Assembly: GCA_035610835.1 (NCBI GenBank)
Contig: CM069455.1
Span: 42,896,928-42,960,927 of the forward strand
Direction: 5' to 3'
DNA: 64,000 nucleotides
DNA from: Ophiura sarsii
Taxonomy: Eukaryota; Echinodermata; Ophiuroidea; Amphilepidida; Ophiuridae
Part shown: in pieces, positions 41,060 to 51,559 of the stretch
Layout: each line of letters starts with the position of its first letter
Position numbering within the stretch: position 1 is the stretch's first letter
Made by a program: the position numbers and the translations under genes
The notes under the pieces: generated by a model
The model's input: only the letters and a program-made list of their open reading frames with translations
What the model was told of the DNA's origin: nothing
Database searches by the model: none

Positions 41060-42232
41060 GGAATTCCACTTTGCTGACAATTGTGACTATAATGTCACGT
41101 GGCAGTATGGTTGCGGCATTCACATCTGTGGCCAATGTGATGATGTCAATGCTTGATGCTATAGCAGCATCCCGAACTTATTCTGGAATGGCCAGTGTCG
41201 AGGCTATTCCAATGACTCTTGTCTTTGAATTGATTACCAGTTGCCTAGGTTTGGAAATTACATTACTGATACGTAGAGTATTTCCAGGCTTAATGTGTAT
41301 AAACGTGTCTACCTTGTAAGACAGCATCGTTCTGTAAAAAACAACATATGGACTCTTCTGCATGTTGTCATGGCCTTCATGGTTGAATGTTATGGTTATA
41401 TCAGTCTCTTCTGCAACTGCAGATACACAGAATTCTTCCTCTTGAATTGATTACTAGTTGCCTAGGTTTGGAGATTACATTACTGATACGTAGAGTATTT
41501 CCAGGCTTAATGTGAATAAACGTGTCTACCTTGTAAGACAGCATCGTTCTGTAAAAAACAACATATGGACTCTTCTGCATGTTGTCATGGCCTTCATGGT
41601 TGAATGTTATGGTTATATCAGTCTCTTCTGCAAGTGCAGATACGTCTACCTTGTAAGACAGCATCATTCTGTAAAAAAACACCACATGGACTCTTCTGCA
41701 TGTTGTCATGGCCTTCATGGTTGAATGTTATGGTTATATCAGTCTCTTCTGCAAGTGCAGTTACATCTTCATGGTTGAATGTTATGGTTATATCAGTCTC
41801 TTCTGCAAGTGCAGTTACACCTTCATGGTTGAATGTTATGGTTATATCAGTCTCTTCTGCAAGTGCAGTTACACCTTCATGGTTGAATGTTATGGTTATA
41901 TCAGTCTCTTCTGCAAGTGCAGTTACACCTTCATGGTTGAATGTTATGGTTATATCAGTCTCTTCTGCAAGTGCAGTTACACCTTCATGGTTGAATGTTA
42001 TGGTTATATCAGTCTCTTCTGCAAGTGCAGTTACACCTTCATGGTTAAATGTTATGGTTATATCAGTCTCTTCTGCAAGTGCAGTTACACCTTCATGGTT
42101 GAATGTTATGGTTATATCAGTCTCTTCTGCAAGTGCAGTTACATCTTCATGGTTGAATGTTATGGTTATATCAGTCTCTTCTGCAAGTGCAGTTACACAG
42201 AATTCTTCCTCTTGATCCCAGACACAAATAAG
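41060..42232 (-). CDS. Coding 54-bp tandem repeat (VTALAEETDITITFNHEG)n
   Basis: From 42215 to about 41710 nine near-identical units of 54 bp encode VTALAEETDITITFNHEG on the minus strand without a stop. The frame enters from EEEFC (42215) and exits into HDNMQKSPYVVFYRTMLSYK, VDTFIHIKPGNTLRISNVIS and KPRQLVINS, a segment itself present twice (41710-41440, 41400-41150). Downstream a stop interrupts (TLAIPE-stop-VRDAAIASSI) before ATDVNAATILPRDIIVTIVS. The unit is amphipathic, alternating acidic and beta-forming residues. Plus-strand frames are also open through the repeat, a consequence of the 54-bp period. The family is unknown. Confidence 0.5.
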
Positions 42233-42416
42233 TGATTCTTACAGTCAAAGATCACAGCAAGCTGCACGGTTTCTTTCCCTTGCATTGATTGTCAACTACA
42301 TTGACAACATGGGCATAAAGATGGGAAAGCTTAACCATTACATCTTAGGAGGTGATGCCAAGGGATGCTCGGTTTGCTCTATTGTTGCAAGCTATGCTGA
42401 TTCGAACCTGGGCAGA

Positions 42417-43420
42417 TCAGAAGAGGCAGACATGGAGTGTTTGGCTAATTGCAGCTTGCAGTCTTCTAAGAAAGCGAAACGCAAAGGTAAAAAAAGCCTT
42501 GAACAAAAAGTAAAGATGTATGTCCCTGATGATAATATTATGTAACTTTCCAGCAGCACACCTGTTGCCACTACTCATAAACAGGTTCCTTTCCTCTTTT
42601 CCTGCCGCAATCAATGTTGATAATGCACCTCCATCAGACAAAATCTTATCCAATTTTGCCAACCTCTCAGTTGTGGCCGTACAATTTACTCCTCTTATAC
42701 ATCTCTGGCTGCTTGATTTGTATCTGGGAATTGTGCTTTTTATTCCACATACAAACGTTGAGTTCAAACAAGGCCTCTCTCTGCCAGGGCTGGATCAATC
42801 CTCATTGGTACAGCCAACCCACAATGGTTGATAAACTTGTGGAACCGACACAAATAAGAGGATATATGTACAACTGGTCAGTATCTCAGAAAGGCAGCCT
42901 TTGTTGATGTGATTTAACAAATTGTTCACTTGTTTGGCTTCATCAAGTACTTTTTGACCCTCAGATCGAACTGTTTTCCATTTAGAAAACCATCGTTGTA
43001 AGTTGGCCTTCAGTGTTGCCTTTCTCCTTGGATTTGCATCAGAGTGGTCCCCCTTTACTACAAATACCTGGCTGAGTTCATTAAGACATGGTATGGGATG
43101 TGTGTGTGTCTCTTATTGACGCATTTACCGATTCGTTGTACCGCATGGAACAAGTCCAGTTTCACCTTCATATCTACCCCCAAACACTTCTTGGAGTTTC
43201 AGTCTCCATGAGCAGCAGTTGTCAATAATGATTAGTTGGGGTTTTATTCCTTTTGTATCAAAACGATGGCATAGTGCTTGCAGCTAATCTCTTACACAAT
43301 CAAATGATTGACTTGCTACCAAATTCCATGTCATTACTTGACCTTATTCGTTTTGCATCGCAAACACACTGCTGTACTGAGTTGTCCATGAACCATTTTC
43401 TGGGCGTACCACACCATCGT
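42417..43420 (-). pseudogene. DDE-like transposon protein with IDNCC motif, frameshifted
   Basis: Minus-strand pieces in order: IKPQLIIIDNCCSWRLKLQE (43260-43200), VKLDLFHAVQRIGKCVNKRH (43180-43110), ANPRRKATLKANLQRWFSKW (43030-42960), VNNLLNHINKGCLSEI (42930-42890) and CIRGVNC. This order (IDNC-C-x-W-R, K-L-D-L-F-H-A-V-Q-R, a W-x-x-K-W helix, H-I-x-K-G-C-L-S) belongs to a multicopy metazoan family that I take to be a transposase-like DDE protein. At least two frameshifts and two stops are present. Further copies: 37480-37620, 40167-40361, 43740-44110. Confidence 0.5.
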
Positions 43421-43739
43421 TAGCTGGAAGTAAAAATAAGAAATTGAAAGAAAAGATAAACAATTTGGTAGCTCAAACCATTTTTTCTGTCCATATTTCT
43501 CCACCATTTAGTTTCATTGCTACGGCCGGCCCACCCCTCCCAAAAATAGATTAGGCTTATGCTATTACTACTATCACATTAACACATGATACCTCACCGT
43601 ATTCCAACTTTTATTTTTACCATGCAACTTTAGTACCAAACTTACATACTTGAAAGGAAGTAAACTCAATGAGGCATAATTTTGAGGAAGCAATATTTCT
43701 TAATTTTGTGAATGGTTAATAAGAGTCTTTCAGCCCTGC

Positions 43740-44110
43740 AATATTTGGCTTCATCATGGAGTACTTTTTGACCCCAGATCGAACTGTTTTCCATTTTGAA
43801 AACCATTATTTGTTTTACAAACTTACAACTTACAAACTTACAACTTACAAACTTACAACTTACAAACTTACAACTTACAACTTACAAACTTACAACTTAA
43901 TTTGTAAGTTGGCCTTCATTTCCTCAGCCGATGGCATTGCCTTTCTCCTCGGAATTAACGTCAGAGATAGGTTCGCTTTTCCACAAATACCTGACTTAAT
44001 TCATACAGACATGGTGTTGCATGATGTGTCTCCTATTAACATAATGGCTGATTTCTTGAACTACATGAAACAAATCCAGGTTTACTTTAACAACATGGGT
44101 GCTGCAACAA
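43740..44110 (-). pseudogene. Second IDNCC-family copy interrupted by minisatellite
   Basis: On the minus strand VKVNLDLFHVVQEISHYVNR RHIM corresponds to the LDLFHAVQR block, and WKTVRSGVKK to the later helix. A 15-bp ACAAACTTACAACTT repeat (43808-43893) is inserted between. Stops are present. The plus-strand frame here is a by-product. Confidence 0.55.
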
Positions 44111-44380
44111 CCCAACATCCCCACTTCCCAGGGGCTTGAAAGCATTGAAAGGTTGTCGGACTTATTTGGAACACCCTGTATACTTGGATTTTGACATTGT
44201 CCGCATGGAATTACCCATACTATAAAAAGTCTTTAGCAGCCGGAACTACCATCCTGTTGCCTATGTTCTTGATTAAGAAAGAAGGCAGCAACTGATCAAT
44301 TTTTGGAAACCTTTTTGTTTGTTTTCATATTCACGCGATTCAGAAGGTAGCCGAATGCGTAGGGCGTCAGTTGCCCCCGA

Positions 44381-44660
44381 CTACCGTGCCTCGTCCTTTA
44401 AGACTTTGGGTGCAATCCAACCGTACTTCTTCTGATATTCGTCCACTTCTTGATCATTCCTGAAGCCATATTTCTCTTGTCGTTTGGTAGGAGCTGGTTT
44501 GATCAGGCTCGCCTTCCCAAAGTCAATAATGATGGGCATACCGTCAGCTGTTATTATTATGTTGCTTTCGTGCAAATCATTGTGTACCACGTTATGTGCG
44601 TGGAGGTGTGCAATTCCTGCTGCAACATTCTTCATAACCAGCGGAGGGAAAATTATTGGC
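44381..44660 (-). pseudogene. Protein-kinase-like catalytic core fragment
   Basis: The frame reads VMKNVAAGIAHLHAHNVVHN, DLHESNIIITADGMPIIIDF and GKAS. H-N-D-L-H-x-x-N-I matches the catalytic loop (HRD-x-K-x-x-N) with R changed to N and K to H; IIDFGKAS is the DFG motif; KKYGWIAPKVL resembles the APE motif. Past DEAR a stop and frameshift follow, with LTPYAFGYLLNRV in another frame resembling the D-x-(Y/W)-x-F-G segment. Lobe N is absent. The missing lysine in the loop is typical of some choline/fructosamine-type kinases or pseudokinases, so function is uncertain. Confidence 0.55.
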
Positions 44661-44669
44661 TTTTACAGG

Positions 44670-44814
44670 AATTGGCTTTTACAGTAATCCGTCATATCAG
44701 TGGGTGGAAGATGTAGAGACAATGAGGGGTTATTACAGGGGAATGTCTCATGGCGATTATATTCACAGAACTAAGCCAGGGACATTTATCGGGGAATTAA
44801 AGTGGCCAGCTTGA
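44670..44814 (+). CDS. Putative plus-strand terminal exon, unknown
   Basis: Two pyrimidine-rich acceptors in tandem (TTGGCTTTTACAG twice) precede the frame GFYSNPSYQWVEDVETMRGY YRGMSHGDY, IHRTKPGTFIGELKWPA and then TGA (44812-44814). It is a polar, aromatic-rich peptide without a known domain. The repeated acceptor suggests a local duplication of 17 bp. Confidence 0.35.
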
Positions 44815-44960
44815 GTTTAGATTGTTGCGACCTGTGTACCTTTCATATGCTTGCTGACAAGTATGATGTGCCCTTGTTGAACGAAGAGGTTGAGGCAATC
44901 ATGAGGACAATGCTAGTAGAAGGGCTACATGAAGGGGGAGGCCATTCAAACGCAGTAGAT
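44815..44960 (+). pseudogene. BTB/POZ C-terminal-like fragment
   Basis: LDCCDLCTFHMLADKYDVPL LNEEVEAIM resembles the end of a BTB domain (L-x-x-A-D-K-Y-x-V-P-x-L-x-x-x-x-x). Only about 30 residues match; upstream BTB strands are absent. BTB and kelch occur together in many proteins, but the kelch-like exon at 37738 is on the other strand. Confidence 0.3.
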
Positions 44961-44992
44961 GTTGTGTCTGTACATCGAACAACACATTCCAG

Positions 44993-45511
44993 CTATTCTA
45001 CAGACCCTTGTGAAGTTTCCATAATTCCACTGAGCATCTCATCGAGAGCATCCTCCCCTGATAAAGATGAGTAGCCCACATCAAGGTTTTGGAACTGTAC
45101 ATCATGGTGCCTACGATTCCTTAATGTTCTTGCAGACACGCCAAACATTGTTGCAATAGTCTGCCATGAATAGAATAAATCCCTCAAAGACTGTACAATG
45201 CGTGGGCTAATCGAAAGTCTTGGTCGCCCAACTCTCCTGTTTGAATTAGCTGTAATCTGTAGGACTACATTTGATTGAGGAGGTGTAATTTCACTGTTCT
45301 GAAGGGTATCTACCCGTGAAGAAAATGTGTCCCTTAACTGGGTGAATATGCGCAGCAGTGATTCGATTGATGTAGCTAGTTCATACGCAGATTGGTCATT
45401 ACCTTCATTATTGATGTCATGTGCCCGAAGTGACATGACATGTATTGTCTGACAAATCTCATCGACTTGTCTATGGTACATTTCCGCAACGTTAATATCA
45501 AATGTTTGCAA
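44993..45511 (-). CDS. N-terminal HTH segment of integrase-type (rve) transposon protein
   Basis: A 172-residue frame begins MQTFDINVAEMYHRQVDEIC, has a long polar linker, then RRVGRPRLSISPRIVQSLRD, LFYSWQTIATMFGVSARTLR, RRRHHD-like NRRHHD, and GYSSLSGEDALDEMLSGIME. G-R-P-R followed by a helix-turn-helix (IATMFGVSARTLRNR) and Y-S-S-L-S-D/G-E-x-L-D-x-x-(L/V)-x-x-I is the usual front part of metazoan genes that carry an rve integrase core. The integrase domain should follow on the minus strand below 44993, but the next sequence is the kinase-like fragment, so it is truncated. Confidence 0.55.
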   Translation of the reverse strand: MQTFDINVAEMYHRQVDEICQTIHVMSLRAHDINNEGNDQSAYELATSIESLLRIFTQLRDTFSSRVDTLQNSEITPPQSNVVLQITANSNRRVGRPRLSISPRIVQSLRDLFYSWQTIATMFGVSARTLRNRRHHDVQFQNLDVGYSSLSGEDALDEMLSGIMETSQGSVE

Positions 45512-45819
45512 GTGATGCTGTGCAAAAGAATCAAATCGTGACAGACTGAGCGATTTTGGTTCAGGCCTGCATCCCCTTGGTCATGGACATTCAGGAGTTC
45601 TTGGCGGTTTGGGATGGGGATTTTCACCTGCAGTTCTCGCATTCGGAATTTGTTTCGATCAACGCAAATATACCTCAGAATCAATCCTATAATCAAAAGG
45701 AAATCATTTATTCCATGCACAACTTACTTTTTCCTCTCCAGATATAGCATGCTTTGCTGCCATATAGTAACCACCCTCTTTCATTTCTCCTTCACTATCA
45801 GAAGATTCCACCACTCTCT

Positions 45820-46030
45820 TTATAGACAGAGAGAAATTGCACAGCCACTCAAATGATCCACCTTCAAACCGCCCTGTCTTTCCATTCTGCACTTGATACG
45901 CATACCTGGATTAAACTTTCTGTAGATACTCAGGGCATTGCGCATACTTACTTCTAGTAGGCTGAACAAAATATTCCCCGATTTTGAGCTGCCCTCTTTT
46001 GTTGACAGGTCCAACACACGTCATCTTCAA
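45820..46030 (-). pseudogene. piggyBac C-terminal fragment
   Basis: SSKSGNILFSLLEVSMRNAL SIYRKFNPGM corresponds to the W-x-x-x-(I/L)-F-x-x-L-L-x-(L/V)-(A/S)-x-x-N-A-x-x-(I/L)-Y block near the end of piggyBac transposases and is similar to KWWQKILFGLLEVSM at 47225. The frame ends in a Cys-containing tail (GCAISLCL). Confidence 0.55.
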
Positions 46031-46872
46031 ATGACTCGTGTGCAATCGCTCAGTATGTTTCGTCATATCATGACCAAATTATGTAAATACATCATAGATG
46101 TGGTATGAAAGAATTAAAGGACGCTAACACGAAGGGGAGATATATAATGGGTGGAGTAGCAACAGCAAACTTAGTGTAGTAAAAATCTTACCCATTATTT
46201 TCATCCTTATTTTGAATACTTGATTCATCCGTGGTTACAGATCTGTAAAAATAGAAAACATAAACATATCAAATGAGTTACACAGTCATCGTCATGGAAG
46301 GGTCATACGCGATGGACATCCACACTTGCGGCAAATCTTGCAATCCTTTTTTCAAAGGTGTATGTTACACTTCTTGGCAATTTTTTTTTTTTCAATCTCA
46401 GCTGTTGTTGTTCTACGTTCATTAGACTTGTTTGGGTCTTCCAGCACCTGGGTGCTCTCTTTCTTTTTGCAGGCGATGATCCCAGTAGGTCATCATCATC
46501 AGTTGATTCGTCATCTGTTTGCGTTTCTTGATGAGTTTTATTTCTCTTTGGCTAAGTGGCAATTATTCTTTTTTCCATTCAGCCATTGTCTTACTAACGT
46601 TTGTTTAGCTTTGAATAATCATGGCCCCAAAAAAATCATGTTTCACATAGAGCAATTTTCTTGAGACTCCCTGTATACATGGTATAGGCCTACAAATAAC
46701 ATGAATGATACGTTGTTACTTAGTAGACATTTCTGTGATCCTTGGACCATGCACATCGAAATTTCGAATACGAAACCCGACATTTCCGACCGTTTTTGAA
46801 TGTTACTCGAAGACGCGAGACAAAAAAGAAGAACTGCTCTCCTGGACCCTTACTTAACTTTATAGTCCCAGT

Positions 46873-47240
46873 CTACTGCAAATATATCCAAAGTGATATA
46901 TTCTTCCTTTGTATATTCAAATGTATATTTATTAGCACAAGACAGCTGGACAATTTTGAAAGTAGATTCAGAAAGGACACACATCCAAAGAAAACGTCAA
47001 CGTGAAGTTCTTGCCATGAGAAGTTGGTGCATTCACTGGACTTGCTGATCACTGGGGGATCCTTTTGGATGGTTTGGCCTGTTAGACATTTCTGTGATCC
47101 TTGGACCATCGGGATTTCACAATACAGGTGGTGGTTCTTGTCCAACACACCGGCTGACTCCAACAAATCCCATGTCACCCAGTGCACAGGACCCGTACCA
47201 TCATTGTTTTTAGCCCTTGGGTCGTCAGTGCTGTAAATGA
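46873..47240 (-). pseudogene. piggyBac fragment A with internal deletion
   Basis: STDDPRAKNNDGTGPVHWVT WDLLESAGVLDKNHHLYCE runs in one open frame; then a deletion removes the DNYFSSATLF block and it continues KDPPVISKSSECTNFSWQEL. The missing catalytic neighbourhood makes it non-functional. It is the head-to-tail partner of fragment B; a 27-bp piece (GACATTTCTGTGATCCTTGG) recurs at 46727. Confidence 0.65.
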
Positions 47241-47841
47241 CCGGGGCATTTGCACATGCTCACTTCTAGCAGGCCGAACAAAATCTTCTGCCACCATTTG
47301 ACGGACTTATGGAGATTTAATGAATAGAACATAGCTTGGTCAGCTAAATCTACACCACGCATATAGCGGGTGTAGAGCTCGATGGCATTGGGTTTTTCTC
47401 GCTCTTGCCACCCGGTGGCATTTCCTTTGCAACGTGTACTTTTCGTAAAGGTCTTGTCTGTGTGGATGGTGGTGATCAGGTTGACCAAATTCTGGTCTTG
47501 CCATGACATGAATGTACATTCACCGGACTTGGTGATAACTGGGGGTCCTTTTTGGTTCCGGCTTAAAGTGCCACAGGCACCGGTGCCTCTTGCAGCAAGA
47601 TCTTGAAATAGTGTTGCAGATGAAAAATAATTGTCACAATACAGGTGGTGGTTCTTGTCCAACACACCGGCTGACTCCAACAAATGTCACCCGTGCACAG
47701 GACCACTACCATCATTGTTTTAGTCCTTGGGTCATCAGCGCTCTTTCCTTTGTGGATATTCCAGTTATAGACGTAGCCTGCTCTAGCGTCCGCCAGACTC
47801 CAGATCGTCATGCCCCACGTATGTGGGTTATATACCATCAT
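47225..47841 (-). pseudogene. piggyBac fragment B, longest
   Basis: Frames in order: NPHTWGMTIWSLADARAGYV YNWNIHKGKSADDPR (47841-47740), then after 1-bp losses LLESAGVLDKNHHLYCDNYF SSATLFQDLAARGTGACGTL, GPPVITKSGECTFMSWQDQN, TRYMRGVDLADQAMFYSLNL and HKSVKWWQKILFGLLEVSM. D in DNYFSS, D of the W-x-D block and D in GVDLADQ are the expected catalytic aspartates of piggyBac. Compared with fragment A it lacks one A in AAAAACAATG and 6 bases near CACGGGTGAC, which break the frame. Confidence 0.75.
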
Positions 47842-47849
47842 TGTTTTTA

Positions 47850-48545
47850 GTACAGTATCTTCAGGTCACGTTCGCTTCCATACACGTCCTTGGGTCATCA
47901 GTGCTCTTTCCTTTGTGAATGTTCCAGTTGTACACATAGCCTGCTCTAAGCGTCAGCCAGACTCCAGATCGTCATGCCCCACTTATGGGGTTTCTGTGGG
48001 CTAAAGTTCAAAGTGTTTTATTTATATCACCAAACAAACAGGTCAAAAATTCCACTGGAAAAACTTCGCGAAAAATCTCCTCTGTGTTGCTTCTGCGTTG
48101 AGAAGAAGTGGTCCAGATCTCTCCGCAAAATCCTGGATCCAGGCAGCATCAGGTCATCAGCCCCCTTTCCCTTGTGGATATTCCAGTTATAAACAGACTC
48201 CAAATATGGTCATACCCCACTTGGGGTTTCTTTGGATTGTACCCTTTCAAACTCGATGTCCCAGAAAAGGGCATGACAGTTTCACAGAACTTATCTCCTT
48301 AGCTGAGCCATAGTGCTGCTTCAAAGATTATCAATACCTCCTACTTTCTGAAAGTATTGATCAGCATATCGGTTTGTCTCCCGATAGCTTCCACTGGAAA
48401 AACTTCGCGAAAAATCTCCTCGGTGTTGCTGCTTTGTTTTGAAAACTAGTCTATTTTTGAGTTGCTCAAATCTATTCAAGTGAAAGCCTGGGGACACTTT
48501 CTTCGATTGTGCGTTGTACTGCCACACAATCTACACTTGTATTTA
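47850..48545 (-). pseudogene. piggyBac fragments C and D, scrambled
   Basis: WGMTIWSL..AGYVYNWNIHKG reappears at 47995-47880 and, with a deletion, at 48250-48170 (TVMPFSGTSSLKGYNPK). Then a piece of the N-terminal part, SYRETNRYADQYFQKVGGID NL, occurs at 48430-48321. They are partial tandem copies with different breakpoints, one recombination product after another. Confidence 0.6.
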
Positions 48546-48873
48546 GGCCAAAAAAGAAAAAAATGTTATATTGGCGTAACGGGCTGAACAAAAATAGGGT
48601 AGGTAGGTAGGGATTTTTTTAATATTTTTTTTTAGCAGCTGTTTTTGAACAATGTTAACCGAGTTTAAACATTTCCTATTGTTTGTTAGAAGTACCCCTC
48701 AGTACAAGTCGAGAAAAAACATTTTTTTTTCTTCATTTTTTTATTTTTTAGGGTCGGTCGGTTGGGGTTTTTTTTTTTTTTTTCACTGAAAAAAAAGAAA
48801 AAAGTGTAGGGTCGGGCGTATTTTTAGGGTCGGGCGGGTTACGCCAATATAACAACAACAAAAATTTGGCCTT
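48546..48873. mobile_element. Foldback element with GGTCGGTCGG core, TAGGCC ends
   Basis: The left end TTAGGCCAAAAAAG... ATATTGGCGTAAC and the right end GTTACGCCAATATAAC... TTTGGCCTTA are inverted. The core has GGGTCGGTCGGTTGGGG and GGGTCGGGCGG. It is inserted in the piggyBac-derived stretch. Relatives: 4838-5086, 57490-57868. Confidence 0.75.
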
Positions 48874-49286
48874 ACCTTTCTCTGCCTCCTTTATTTCGCA
48901 CTGTAGGCGTTTACAAGTATAGAGCCAGTATATCTTTAGGCAATCTCTCCATTCAAATTCTGCAGATTGTCGCGATCTGTGCAGATGTTCTCTCCTCGCT
49001 ACTTTATTTCCAGCCTTGTGGCTCTCACTTGAGTAGATTGCTAACAGACTGATGATTCTTTATCAACTCAGAAACATGAGCAATCATCTTGTGCAAACAA
49101 TTTGTATATAAAACATACGGGAAGTGGTCTGCAAGAAGACAAATTACAAAAAAAGGAAATCTTCAAATGTAATTAATTTGTTTTAGATATTAATATTATT
49201 CAATTACTGCAACTAAACTGCATATTATGGAGAAGCAGACACACACACCCAGATTCTTTAAATATTGACTTTCGTCTCAAAATTAA

Positions 49287-49860
49287 TCAAGCTTTTCTGG
49301 TTTCGAAAGGAGACTTTATCCCTCTCAGTTGCATGAGTGTTTGGGTTTGGCTAGATCCAGCAACCAGCTGTTGACCAGTATAAAGTGTGTAAGTTGGAAA
49401 TCGGGTCATACCCATGTAAAGTATTGTGCCGATGAAGGCCGTTATATCCTCTCTAGTAACTTCCTTACACTTCCTTGCTCGGGAACAGCGTGGAAGATTA
49501 TCAATACCTCCTACTTTCTGAAAGTATTGGTCAGCATATCGCTTTGTCTCCGGCACCAATAAGTCGATGAGTTCCACTGGAAAAACTTCGCGAAAAATCT
49601 CCTTGGTTGTTGCTTCTGCGTTGAGAAGAAGTGGTCCAGATATCTCCTCAAAATCCTGGATCCAGGCAGCATCGGGTCATCTGCCCCCTTTCCTTGTGGA
49701 TATTCCAGTTATAAACATAACCAGATCTAGAGTCTGCCAGACTCCAAATGGTCATATCCCACTTATGGGTTTTCTGTGGATTGTACTCTTTAAAACTCGA
49801 TGTCCCAGAAAAGGGCATGACAGTTTTTTGTAGAGCCTGTCATAATTTGAGCTGTCTCGT
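49287..49860 (-). pseudogene. piggyBac fragment E, order inverted
   Basis: On the minus strand TVMPFSGTSSFKEYNPQKTH KWDMTIWSLADSRSGYVYNW (49830-49700) precedes the N-terminal part FEEISGPLLLNAEATTKEIF REVFPVELIDLLVPETKRYA, DQYFQKVGGIDNLPRCSRAR and ITAFIGTILYMGMTRFPTYT (49660-49287). In a real piggyBac gene the N-terminal part comes first, so the two segments were joined in the wrong order by duplication. Confidence 0.65.
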
Positions 49861-49944
49861 GGTGGTGCTGCTGCATTGTCTGCACAGTGTAGAAATGATA
49901 ACTTATGACTTATGACTTTTTTGATCCCCAGATCAAGCAACCAG

Positions 49945-50406
49945 CTATTTGAACAGGTTCTCATAACGGTTAATTGACTGGTGTATAGTGCCGCAAGCTA
50001 GGTGGCTGGGAGAGGTGTGCTGGAGAAATCTCTTTTTGAATTGACAGCTTTCCTCTTTCCGGAAGCACAGCTTGTTGAAAGAGTTTCTTTGGTGTTTTAT
50101 TGCATTATAGGTCATCTCGATGTCTGTTTGTAGATGTTGACAAGCCTGTGATACAGGGTTTTTTCTTGCCAGAGATGTCAGATCTTGCAATGGCAGATCA
50201 GAATGCAACGCCTCTTTGATCCTCAGTGCTTCGGTTTCTCTAGAACGCTTTGTGTCGCGGGCAGATTTCGCCTTGGTATACAAATCATGTTGGCCCAAAA
50301 TGGCACTTACTCCTTCATTTGACGCAGACACAAATTGCTCCAGGTTAATTGCAACTTGTACTTGCTGTTCAACAACAAATAGCTTCTGAACTCCAACGAT
50401 GAGCAT
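49945..50406 (-). CDS. Helical ORF of 153 residues, unknown
   Basis: The frame is rich in K, E, Q and A (KAKSARDTKRSRETEALRIK, EALHSDLPLQDLTSLARKNP, DIEMTYNAIKHQRNSFNKLC) and suggests a coiled-coil or helical bundle. It starts after a possible acceptor near 50406 and ends in a stop near 49945. No known domain is seen. Confidence 0.4.
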   Translation of the reverse strand: MLIVGVQKLFVVEQQVQVAINLEQFVSASNEGVSAILGQHDLYTKAKSARDTKRSRETEALRIKEALHSDLPLQDLTSLARKNPVSQACQHLQTDIEMTYNAIKHQRNSFNKLCFRKEESCQFKKRFLQHTSPSHLACGTIHQSINRYENLFK

Positions 50407-50729
50407 GCTATGAAGCTATGATTGTGTCTATGGGAACTGAGACAAATTAGAGACCAGAATTAGGACATTGTGCAAATTTCTTTATATTCTAGAATAATTG
50501 TTAACCATTATAATCTTTAATATGTTCAAAACAGATACAACAGGCCGATGAGAACGAGTCATCTTTATTAAATCTAATCCGCCGCTCGATCCTGTTACGA
50601 CGGTATGAGCACAGTCTCATAAGTCCGCGAGATTCGGTACATCTGTATGGTATGCACTTTGGTTGCTTAAAAAGAGCCATTCAGGCGGACTGCCCCTTAT
50701 CAATTGAACAGAGTCGGTGTCTCTAGGCA
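50407..50729. other. Non-coding stretch
   Basis: No feature is supported here. Confidence 0.4.
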
Positions 50730-50960
50730 ATACATAATATAACATTTTTACAAGGTTTGAATACATAAGGCTGGTTCCATGCATATTTACCCATTTAAAG
50801 GCACATATAGGCAATACATAATATAACATTTTTACAAGGTTTGAATACATAAGGCTGGTTCCATGCATATTTACCCATTTAAAGGCACATATATAGGCAA
50901 TACATAATATAACATTTTTACAAGGTTTGAATACATAAGGCTGGTTCCATGCATTTTTCC
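50727..50960. repeat. 83-bp tandem repeat, three units
   Basis: AGGCAATACATAATATAACA through ACCCATTTAAAGGCACATAT occurs three times with a period of about 83-86 bases. The DNA is non-coding as far as I can tell, though minus frames stay open (MHGTSLMYSNLVKMLYYVLP). Confidence 0.9.
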
Positions 50961-51091
50961 AAATGAAAGTTAATTGTTTCATCTTTAAGGGGATTCCCAG
51001 AATACGAAGCACTTTGAAATTCATGGAATTTCTTCTGTATGTCTGCTGGAGCAAAAATCTTCTTGCTTCGCTCGATCACTGTAATCAGCTG

Positions 51092-51512
51092 CTACTTCTG
51101 GTGGTTCCGTGCATGCATGATATCTGAGCATACAGACATCCCTGCTGACACATATTCCTCATTATTGCATCTCACACCTCCCCGGAAGACCATTAGTGAA
51201 TGGAGATGAGTCAAGTTTTTTTTTTTACTTGGCCTTAGCACAAGTTTATTTTTAAAACGCATATAAATATGATAAATATAGATATCTGTAACATTAACAA
51301 ATCTTACCACAGCATGTAACTTGTGAAATGTAAATTGTAAATTGGTCATGTACAACCATCTCTCTGCATCCTCTCCGTCTGGCTTGCGTGACGGAGGTCG
51401 AATCCTCTTTGGATGCAGCGGCTGACATCTGAAATTCCTCAACACGTTGTAGAGCGAGGGGTAGCAATCTCAACGCCGCCGATTTTTTTTCTCGCCTTAT
51501 GAGCTGCGACAA
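51092..51512 (-). CDS. Short ORFs, unknown
   Basis: Overlapping minus frames contain ALRLLPLALQRVEEFQMSAA and PPSRKPDGEDAERWLYMTNL. No splice pair or domain is firm. Listed because the first has an RREKKSAALR basic start. Confidence 0.2.
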
Positions 51513-51559
51513 TGTTGCATATTATTGGCGGCTCCGACCAACTGGGTAGAATGTTAACC

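Noticed and set aside
41604..42235. Long plus-strand open frames of 175-203 residues over the 54-bp repeat
   Set aside because: They arise because the unit length is a multiple of three. The minus frame continues into non-repeat sequence at both ends and looks more protein-like.
43756..44139. Plus-strand 127-residue protein
   Set aside because: Its DNA is antisense to the IDNCC-family copy and includes a minisatellite.
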